Shown in pieces: positions 51,376-57,576 of a DNA stretch of 57,576 nucleotides. Location of the stretch: the NCBI RefSeq assembly GCF_001665235.1, contig NZ_LZSC01000045.1:1-57576 (forward strand), written 5' to 3'. Positions within the stretch are counted from its first letter, which is position 1; every line of letters begins with the position of its first letter. A model generated the notes under the pieces. That model was not told where the DNA came from. It worked only from the letters and a program-made list of their open reading frames with translations, and did not search any database. The position numbers were made by a program, and so were the translations under genes. Source of the DNA: Mycobacterium sp. 1100029.7 (lineage in GTDB: Bacteria; Actinomycetota; Actinomycetes; Mycobacteriales; Mycobacteriaceae).

Positions 51376-52824
51376 TCAGCGACCCACGACCGCGACGCCG
51401 TGTGCCGAATTCGCGTGGTCTGCAACTTCGTCCGTCCACTCCACGGCGCTGTTCGCGACGTTGGTGAACGCTTGAGTCAGCGCGGCGATGTAGCGGTGCA
51501 CGGAATCGCGCGCGATCGCGTTGTCCGGGAATGAGATGGTTGCCGTGGTTTTCGAGGCGTGTCGGTTGATCCACATGTTGATTCCGCCGTGGGACAGATT
51601 GTCCCCATAGGCACCGAAGTTCGTTTCTTCCCACAGTGCCGCGATCGGTATCTTGCGGAAGTCCAAGAACGACACCATCATTGCCGGCCGGGACGGCAAC
51701 TTGATGGGCAGCTGATCCGGCGGGAGCAATTCCAACACCCGCTCCATCGGCACGCCGGCAAGGTGTTTGGCGGCGTCGAACGACTTCTGTGCTGCAGGTG
51801 CCGCCTCGAAGAACGAGCCGGTGCCTGTCCGCACCGTGACTGGGATGAGGCTCGCGAACCACCCGACACTCATCGTGTCCACGCCGGGCGTCCGTGTGTC
51901 GTAGGGCGTGAAGCCGTAATAGGTTTCAGCGCCGGTAAATTCACGCTCAGCCAGGGCGGCGCAGGCCAAGACGCCACCACTGAACCGGGCGCCTGCAGCG
52001 CGGCAGACGGTGTCGAAGGACTGTGTTTGGGCTGTGTCGAGCAGGTCGACGGTCAGGAAATCCCCTTTGTTGTCGGCCCAGGTGTCACCCAGGGGCAACG
52101 GAAAGCTCGGCCAGTCACCGTCGTTGTCGCGCGCGAACTCGATCCAGTCCGTGATCTGAGGAGACGACGGGGTCAAGCCGGCCAGTTGCTCGTGTTGCCG
52201 CGCGGTGTAGTCGGAGTAACTTCCCGCTTCGGGGAGTGGGGTGGGTGTGGCCTGCCGCAAGCTCTGGTAGGTCAGGTGAATGTCCAGGAAAATCAGGCTG
52301 GCGGAGATGCCGTCGATGTGAAGGTGGTCGACGCTGGCGTAGAAGGTGAAGTCGTCAGCGTGTTGGATGGTGCCGAATGTGAAGCAGCCCCATTCGAGTG
52401 TTCCCGGTGTCGTCGTCAGCGCATGTGCACGTATTTCGACGGTGCTCATATTCCCGGACTCCGCAGGAATGAAGTCGATGAATTCCGGGTGCTCCACGGT
52501 GTGCCGAATAACGGCGCCGTCCTGGAATTCGAACCAGTTGTGGTAGGTGTCGTGGCGGCGGATGTGCGCATTGATCGCGGCTGTCATCACCGGGATGTCG
52601 CACACGCCGGGGATTCTCCAGGCCACGACCATCAAACGAGGCAGTTGCCTCCCCACTTCCTCGGCCAAGTGAGCGACCTGCACGTGTTGAGTCTGCTGGT
52701 AGCTGGCAGGCAGGGCGGTTCGGGGTGCGGTCTCGGCGACCTCACGAGTCGCGGGTGAGGCGGTCCAAGTGGTAACTGGACCCGCGGGCGGATGCCATCC
52801 GTTGATGCTACCCAGTGCGACCAT
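51376..52824 (-). CDS. PapA-family acyltransferase
   Basis: A 482-residue polyketide-associated-protein (PapA) type acyltransferase, related to the PapA1-3 enzymes that acylate trehalose. The catalytic HxxxD motif is DHLHIDGIS; other PapA landmarks are MVALGSINGWHPPAGPV, FYGFTPYDTR-type loop (YYGFTPYDTRTPG), VGWFASLIPV and SHGGINMWINRH near the end. AAGGAG stands 9 bases before the ATG at 52824. It is the first gene of the lipid operon; the product is unknown because no pks or fadD is next to it. Confidence 0.88.
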   Translation of the reverse strand: MVALGSINGWHPPAGPVTTWTASPATREVAETAPRTALPASYQQTQHVQVAHLAEEVGRQLPRLMVVAWRIPGVCDIPVMTAAINAHIRRHDTYHNWFEFQDGAVIRHTVEHPEFIDFIPAESGNMSTVEIRAHALTTTPGTLEWGCFTFGTIQHADDFTFYASVDHLHIDGISASLIFLDIHLTYQSLRQATPTPLPEAGSYSDYTARQHEQLAGLTPSSPQITDWIEFARDNDGDWPSFPLPLGDTWADNKGDFLTVDLLDTAQTQSFDTVCRAAGARFSGGVLACAALAEREFTGAETYYGFTPYDTRTPGVDTMSVGWFASLIPVTVRTGTGSFFEAAPAAQKSFDAAKHLAGVPMERVLELLPPDQLPIKLPSRPAMMVSFLDFRKIPIAALWEETNFGAYGDNLSHGGINMWINRHASKTTATISFPDNAIARDSVHRYIAALTQAFTNVANSAVEWTDEVADHANSAHGVAVVGR

Positions 52825-53240
52825 TTCCGTAGCTCCTTATCCTTATTTGTTGATTCAGCTTTTGGTGGCCGGTAGTGGGAATTTCTGGCTGAGAGATGAT
52901 GAAGATTTATTGGTGCGCCGGCCCGCATTCTTGGAAATCGCTTTGTATTCGCTTGAACTGAACTTATGACGTCACGGGTTCCGGTGTCGCGCTTGTATTC
53001 GATAGTCGACGTAAGCGACGATTCACGGGGTTGTGCGCATTGTGCTCAGCTGCGCCGAGGGGAGCCGTCGGGCCGGTGGTGTGCGGCACCCTGAGCGGCC
53101 CGATGTCCGAGCCAGCCATCTCGGATTTCTCGTCCATTCCTGGCATTGGCACTCGCGTTCCTAGTTACTGTGATCCAACTCACGCGGCGGCCGCCGCGAC
53201 GGGTTTGCCGGGAGCAACGGCCCGGGAGGGGGGTGAACCG
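52825..53240. promoter_or_regulatory. AT-richer divergent intergenic region
   Basis: 416 bp without a gene between papA (left) and the diguanylate cyclase gene (right). The first 200 bp are markedly AT-richer than the surroundings. TTGTATTCG occurs twice (52943-52951 and 52993-53001), 50 bp apart, and the second copy is in an imperfect dyad CGCTT..AAGCG (52990-53017). These are plausible regulator sites for the lipid operon. A plus-strand open frame beginning at 53031 appears non-coding until 53241. Confidence 0.5.
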
Positions 53241-54341
53241 ATGAAGTGGCTGGTCACCTGGTGGGGACAAGCCGACCATTTCGATTGGCTGACGGGCTAT
53301 TTGCAAGCCCACGGACTCGGGGCGAATACCCGCCGGTTACTGGCCGTGGTCGCCGCCTCACTGGTGCTGGTGCCGGCGAACGTGTGGTTCGGTCCGCAAC
53401 TGGTTTACCGACCGGTGGCCCTGGCGTATTCCGGGCTGGCCGCCGTGGTCGGATTGGTCTGCGCGACGCTGTGGTTGCGCGGCTGGCCCACCCGGCAGCA
53501 GTCGCTGTTCTTCATCCTGTTCGGCAGCGTGATCATCGGGCTGGGCTGCCTGTGGCAACCTCAGCCGCTTGTCGGGTTGATGGCCTGCTCGGCGCTGTCG
53601 GTTACCGGCGGCTACATCGCGTTCTTTCACACCGCCAAGTACATGACCCTGAATTTCGTCCTCGCCAGCGCGATCGGAGCCTGGCAAGCCGCGCGTCTGG
53701 CCGCTGCCGGGGACGCCATCCTGGCGTTCACCGGCTACTTCTTGGTCTTGGAACTCAACGTGATCGTCCCGCTGGCCATTCAGATCGTCGTCCGCGCACT
53801 CGGGCTCGATCTATTGCGCGCCAACCGCGACCCGCTGACCGGTCTGCTGAATAGGCGGGCCTGTGATCGCGCCGTCGTGGGTCGCATGCTCGTCGGCTCC
53901 CACCACATGTTCTTGGTCGTCGCCATCCTCGATCTGGACCGCTTCAAGCGGCTCAACGACACCCACGGTCATGCCGCCGGCGACAAAGCGCTCGTCGCGG
54001 TCGCCGACGCGTTGACCGCCGCGTGCCAAGACTCGGCCGTCATCGGCCGCGTCGGCGGCGAGGAATTCCTGGTCGCCGACATCGTCACGGCAGAACAAAA
54101 GCCCGGGTGGGGTACCCAGCTGTGCGATGCTGTGGCCACGATCAACGCCCCGGTGACGGCAAGCGTCGGAATCGCCGCCCTGGCGTTGCGCGACATCGCG
54201 ACCGAGGACGCCGACGCCGCCTTTCGGCGATTGGTCGCCGATGCCGACGACGCAATGTATGAAGCCAAACACTGCGGGGGCAACCAGACTCGCCACCACG
54301 AATCAGCGGCAAAGTTGACCGGCGATCTGCGACAAGAGTGA
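53241..54341 (+). CDS. Membrane diguanylate cyclase (GGDEF)
   Basis: A 366-residue protein with about six N-terminal helices (TRRLLAVVAASLVLVPANVW to FLVLELNVIVPLAIQIVV) and a C-terminal GGDEF domain: DPLTGLLNRRACD, LDLDRFKRLNDTHGHAAGD and active-site RVGGEEFLV. The GGEEF variant and metal aspartates support active c-di-GMP synthesis; the RxxD inhibitory site five residues before GGEEF is absent. No EAL domain is present. GGGAGGGGGG lies about 7 bases before the ATG at 53241. It is divergent from the lipid operon. Confidence 0.9.
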   Translation: MKWLVTWWGQADHFDWLTGYLQAHGLGANTRRLLAVVAASLVLVPANVWFGPQLVYRPVALAYSGLAAVVGLVCATLWLRGWPTRQQSLFFILFGSVIIGLGCLWQPQPLVGLMACSALSVTGGYIAFFHTAKYMTLNFVLASAIGAWQAARLAAAGDAILAFTGYFLVLELNVIVPLAIQIVVRALGLDLLRANRDPLTGLLNRRACDRAVVGRMLVGSHHMFLVVAILDLDRFKRLNDTHGHAAGDKALVAVADALTAACQDSAVIGRVGGEEFLVADIVTAEQKPGWGTQLCDAVATINAPVTASVGIAALALRDIATEDADAAFRRLVADADDAMYEAKHCGGNQTRHHESAAKLTGDLRQE

Positions 54342-54466
54342 CTCGGTATGGTTCGACGATGACGCCGTAGGCCGACGGCTACGACGACATGACGTTGTCC
54401 GCCGTGGCGCGCCATGCCGGGTACGGCGTACGGCGGCTGGCGGAAGACGACTGAGGAGGAATCGCT

Positions 54467-55603
54467 GTGGTGGCAACCGACAACGACATCCGGGACATCG
54501 ACACCGGCGCTCCCATGACGCGCTTTGCCCGTGGCTGGCATTGCGTCGGCCTGGCGGAAAACTTCCGCGACGGAAACCCGCACGCTGTCAACGCCTTCGG
54601 TACCAAGCTGGTGGTCTTCGCGGACTCGCAGGGCGAACTGCATGTCCTCGACGGGTACTGCCGGCACATGGGTGGTGACCTGTCCCAGGGAACCGTCAAA
54701 GGCGACTCGCTGGCATGCCCCTTCCACGACTGGCGCTGGCAGGGCTCGACCGGCCGGTGCTCTCTGGTGCCCTATGCCAAGCGCACCCCCCGACTAGCGC
54801 GCACCCGACGCTGGCCAACCGGGGAGGTCAACGGCCAGCTACTGGTCTGGCACGATCCCGAGGGGTCGGAGCCGAACACCGACATCTTCCCGCCGACCAT
54901 CGATGGCTATGCCGAAGGCCAGTGGTCGCCATGGTCGTGGAACTCGATCCTGATCGAAGGCTCGCACTGCCGCGAAATCGTCGACAACAACGTCGATATG
55001 GCGCATTTCTTCTACATCCATCACGCCTACCCGACGTTCTTCAAAAACATCATCGAAGGCCACACGGCAACCCAGATCATGGAGTCCAAGGCCCGGCCGG
55101 ACACCACGAACAACTATGAAAAGCTGTGGGAAGGAACAAAACTTCGTTCCGAAGCCACTTATTTCGGTCCCGCTTACATGATCAACTGGCTGCACAACGA
55201 CGTAGCGCCCGATTTCACGATCGAGGTGGCGCTGATCAACTGCCACTATCCGGTCAGCCACGACTCATTCGTGCTGCAGTGGGGTGTGGCCGTTCAGGAA
55301 CTTCCGGGCCTACCGGCGGACAAGGCGGCCAAGCTCGCCGGTGCGATGAGCCGGTCTTTCGGTGAAGGGTTTCTCGAAGACGTCGAGATCTGGAAGCACA
55401 AAACACGTATCGAGAACCCGTTGCTGACCGAGGAAGACGGCGCGGTGTATCAGCACCGGCGTTGGTACGAGCAGTTCTACGTCGACGCCGCCGACGTCAC
55501 CTCGGAGATGACCGACCGCTTCGAAATCGAAGTCGACACCAACCACGCCAACAAGTTCTGGAAGCAAGAGGTCGCCGAAAACCTCGCCGCGGCACCGCGA
55601 TAG
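54467..55603 (+). CDS. kshA: KshA-like Rieske oxygenase subunit
   Basis: A 378-residue Rieske non-heme iron oxygenase resembling the terminal component of 3-ketosteroid 9alpha-hydroxylase. Rieske ligands are C65-R-H67 and C84-P-F-H87; the mononuclear iron site lies in IVDNNVDMAHFFYIHHAYPT. KshA opens the steroid B ring in sterol catabolism. The reductase KshB and other sterol genes are not in the window, and I see no KstR box upstream, so this may be one of several mycobacterial KshA paralogs. GAGGAGG precedes the GTG at 54467. Confidence 0.85.
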   Translation: MVATDNDIRDIDTGAPMTRFARGWHCVGLAENFRDGNPHAVNAFGTKLVVFADSQGELHVLDGYCRHMGGDLSQGTVKGDSLACPFHDWRWQGSTGRCSLVPYAKRTPRLARTRRWPTGEVNGQLLVWHDPEGSEPNTDIFPPTIDGYAEGQWSPWSWNSILIEGSHCREIVDNNVDMAHFFYIHHAYPTFFKNIIEGHTATQIMESKARPDTTNNYEKLWEGTKLRSEATYFGPAYMINWLHNDVAPDFTIEVALINCHYPVSHDSFVLQWGVAVQELPGLPADKAAKLAGAMSRSFGEGFLEDVEIWKHKTRIENPLLTEEDGAVYQHRRWYEQFYVDAADVTSEMTDRFEIEVDTNHANKFWKQEVAENLAAAPR

Positions 55604-55610
55604 GGATCCG

Positions 55611-55635
55611 CTCCCAGCTGGGAGGAAATCTCTCC
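55611..55635 (+). terminator. Overlapping hairpins after kshA
   Basis: A perfect 14-bp palindrome CTCCCAGCTGGGAG (55611-55624) begins 8 bp past the kshA stop. Its right arm can alternatively pair with CTCC at 55632-55635. It could terminate kshA or affect the start of the following SDR gene. No U tract follows. Confidence 0.35.
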
Positions 55636-55671
55636 TGGCCGTCCGCCCGCGGCTCGCCACATCATAAAGGT

Positions 55672-56487
55672 GTGGTAACCGTCGTCGCGATCACCGGAGG
55701 GACCCGCGGCATCGGTTTGGCCACGGCTCAGGCATGTCTGCGGGCGGGGATGTCGGTGGCGATCGGATCCCGCAACCGCGACCAAAGTGCCGCGGTCGCA
55801 GCACGGTTAGGCGATCGAGCAGCGGGATACGTCCTCGACGTGCGCGACGGCGGACAGTTCGACACGTTCCTGTGCCGTGTCGAAGAACATTTCGGACGCC
55901 TGGACGTGCTGATCAACAACGCCGGAATCGTGCGCACCGGAAACTTCGTCCGCGAGGATCCGGCCGACACCCAGGCGATCCTGGACACCAACCTGTCGGG
56001 AGTGATCATTGGCACCCGGCTGGCACTGCGTCGATTCCTGCCGCGCCAGCAGGGGCACATCGTCAACGTCGCTTCCGCGGGCGGGCAGATCGCCTTGGCC
56101 GGCGAGGCGACCTACGCCGCCACCAAACATGCGGTGGTGGGATTCACGCGCGCGATCCGCGCCGAAACACGTGGCACCGGAGTGCGAACCACGATTGTGA
56201 TGCCGGGATTCACCCGCACGGAGATGGCCGCGGGCGTGGAGCCGCGGCGCGGTATGCGCGTCGTCAGCACGGCCGCGGTGGCCGACGCGATCGTCAAAGC
56301 CTTGCGCACCGGAAAGCAGGAGCTCTACATTCCGCGGGAGCTGGGGCTCCTCGGCAGTCTGGTGGCGGGATCACCGCCGTGGATCGGCGACCGCATCAAG
56401 CGTGCGTTCGGCCTCGACGAGATTCTGTTCCGCGCCGAAGCGGCCCTGCGCCACGGACACCTGCGCAGCGTCGAGCAACCGTTCTGA
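55672..56487 (+). CDS. Short-chain dehydrogenase/reductase
   Basis: A 271-residue classical SDR: cofactor motif ITGGTRGIGLATA, LINNAGIVRTG, catalytic Ser in NVASAGG, and YAATK (Tyr, Lys). The C-terminal extension (GSPPWIGDRIKRAFGLDEIL) is typical of mycobacterial SDRs fused with a membrane-associating helix. The start is a GTG at 55672 with AAAGG immediately before it, too close for a normal ribosome site. It follows kshA by 68 bp and may act on the same class of substrates. It is convergent with the glycosidase. Confidence 0.85.
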   Translation: MVTVVAITGGTRGIGLATAQACLRAGMSVAIGSRNRDQSAAVAARLGDRAAGYVLDVRDGGQFDTFLCRVEEHFGRLDVLINNAGIVRTGNFVREDPADTQAILDTNLSGVIIGTRLALRRFLPRQQGHIVNVASAGGQIALAGEATYAATKHAVVGFTRAIRAETRGTGVRTTIVMPGFTRTEMAAGVEPRRGMRVVSTAAVADAIVKALRTGKQELYIPRELGLLGSLVAGSPPWIGDRIKRAFGLDEILFRAEAALRHGHLRSVEQPF

Positions 56488-56492
56488 GACGG

Positions 56493-57572
56493 CTAGCCGA
56501 TTCCCCCGTTCAGGCCGCGAACCGTCTGCATCTCGCTGGGGCGGTACGGGCGTCCGTCGGGTAGCAGCAAGTCGTGAAACCACAACTTCGGTGGTGCTGT
56601 GTACGGGTGATCCCAGGAGTCCCACGGGAAGTAGGTCTGCGTCTTTCCCGCGACCAGACCCCAGTTGAACGCTCCGACGTTGTGCCGCTTGGCAATTGGC
56701 AGGATGGTCTCGATGGTGCTGCCCTGGCTTCTGGCCATGTATTCGGTGCAGATGATCGGACGCCCCAGCGGCGCTAATTCGTTGATCTTCGACTCGAACT
56801 CGGCCGGCTTGCCGTAGTTGTGAAAGGTGATGACGTCCGCGTTGTCGAGCTGGATGGCGCTGATCGCACTGCGGCTTCCGGGGTCTCCCCACGCTCCTTG
56901 CCAGACGCCGCTGGTGAGCGGTTGAGCCGGATCGACCGCCCGCGCCCAGCGGAATACCTGGGGCAGTAGCTCGGCGACATGTTGTAGCTTGTCGGCGCGC
57001 TCGACCTTGCGGTACTCCTTGGCCGGATTGTCGGGCTCGTTCCACAAATCCCAACCCAAAACCCGGTCGTCGTTGCGGAATTGGCTCAACACTCCGGTGA
57101 CGTAGTCCTGCATGACCGGGACGTAGCGTGGGTCGCCGAGACGCTCGGCGCCCGGGCTCTGCACCCAACCGGAGTTGTGCACGCCCCGCACCGGCGGATG
57201 CTGAGGGCCGGCCTTGGGCAGCGGATCCCAACAGGAGTCGAACAGGACGAACAGCGGCTTGATGCCATGGCGCGACGCGATGCCGACGAACTGGCCGAGC
57301 CGGCTCTGAAAACCCTGACGATCCTGTGCCCACAACTGATCGTGCAGGAACACCCGCATCGTGTTGAATCCGAGCGATCGCGCCGCGCCCAACTCGCCGT
57401 CGATGCGCTGCGCGTCGAAAGTCCCCGCCTGAAACATCTCCAGCTGGTTGATGGCCGTAGAGGGGATGTAGTTCGCGCCGACAAGCCAGCCCTGCGCTTG
57501 ATACCAGGTCTTGGCGCGGTCCGGCGACCACCGGCCCACTTCAGCGAAAGCGCGCGGCGTTTGGGCCAGCAC
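56493..57572 (-). CDS. GH5-like (cellulase family) glycosidase, 5' end at window edge
   Basis: At least 359 residues of a TIM-barrel glycoside hydrolase. LGFNTMRVFLHDQLW, the acid/base glutamate in GWDLWNEPDNP, ITFHNYGKP and the nucleophile glutamate in IICTEYMARS follow the order of clan GH-A, closest to GH5. The window ends 4 bases beyond the apparent GTG at 57572, so the gene may well start outside, probably with an export signal. The substrate cannot be told from sequence. Its stop is 5 bp from the SDR stop on the other strand. Confidence 0.78.
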   Translation of the reverse strand: MLAQTPRAFAEVGRWSPDRAKTWYQAQGWLVGANYIPSTAINQLEMFQAGTFDAQRIDGELGAARSLGFNTMRVFLHDQLWAQDRQGFQSRLGQFVGIASRHGIKPLFVLFDSCWDPLPKAGPQHPPVRGVHNSGWVQSPGAERLGDPRYVPVMQDYVTGVLSQFRNDDRVLGWDLWNEPDNPAKEYRKVERADKLQHVAELLPQVFRWARAVDPAQPLTSGVWQGAWGDPGSRSAISAIQLDNADVITFHNYGKPAEFESKINELAPLGRPIICTEYMARSQGSTIETILPIAKRHNVGAFNWGLVAGKTQTYFPWDSWDHPYTAPPKLWFHDLLLPDGRPYRPSEMQTVRGLNGGIG

Positions 57573-57576
57573 CGCA

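Noticed and set aside
53031..53240. 70-residue N-terminal extension of the diguanylate cyclase
   Set aside because: Composition is not protein-like (repeated Gly, Ala, Pro stretches), and a strong ribosome site stands before the ATG at 53241, directly ahead of the first helix.
54342..54466. KstR-type sterol repressor site before the KshA-like gene
   Set aside because: I looked for an AACnnGTT-type palindrome and found none; only a GAGGAGG ribosome site is clear.

Overview
This 57.6 kb window is chromosomal DNA from a slow-growing non-tuberculous Mycobacterium. It is GC-rich, uses many GTG starts, and most of positions 800-41,000 follows the M. tuberculosis block Rv3752c-Rv3783 in reverse orientation. 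Recognisable landmarks are wzm-glfT1-wzt-bpa, lipE, echA21, hisC2, tcrXY, the 19-kDa lipoprotein lpqH, proXVWZ, tyrA and tadA. Ortholog names are assigned from memory of these proteins, not from a search.

Left part (1-16,300): a flotillin/NfeD pair, cut by an odd inverted junction at the very start, is followed by the galactan export and priming operon. That operon runs from a GT-C-like membrane protein through the proteasome activator Bpa to Wzt, GlfT1 and Wzm. Next come a class V aminotransferase, an oxidoreductase, tRNA-Ser(TGA), two tandem Rv2629-type paralogs, lipE, echA21, a DinB-type protein, a GXWXG protein coupled to hisC2, and adjacent tRNA-Ser(GCT) and tRNA-Arg(ACG).

Middle part (16,300-41,000): a rhomboid-like protein, an APH-type kinase, a TIGR00027 methyltransferase, a MarR/oxidoreductase divergent pair with a clear double operator, two tiny genes behind a textbook SigF promoter, tcrXY convergent with lpqH, an alkylsulfatase, a lipid-catabolism operon (APH, SDR, acyl-CoA dehydrogenase, TetR, quinone oxidoreductase), a third APH protein (fadE36), the glycine betaine-type transporter proXVWZ, tyrA, and tadA with its partner. 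tadA is the enzyme expected to deaminate the A34 of the tRNA-Arg(ACG) in this window.

Right part (41,000-57,576) looks accessory. A 3.5-kb element sits in the 3' end of tRNA-Ser(CGA). It is bounded by 59-bp direct repeats with one mismatch and has no integrase. It carries a receptor Ser/Thr kinase, two small exported proteins and a truncated second kinase, with 11-bp-period iterons near its right end. Beyond it lie a CitA/CitB-type two-component system, a papA-acyltransferase-mmpL operon that probably makes and exports an acylated lipid without its own polyketide synthase, a diguanylate cyclase, a KshA-like Rieske oxygenase, an SDR and a GH5-like glycosidase cut by the window end.

Two families of intergenic repeats recur: a 20-bp-period array with a large hairpin (near 7.8 and 14.4 kb), and a 45-bp element with inverted ends (four copies near 29.8 and 40.3 kb).
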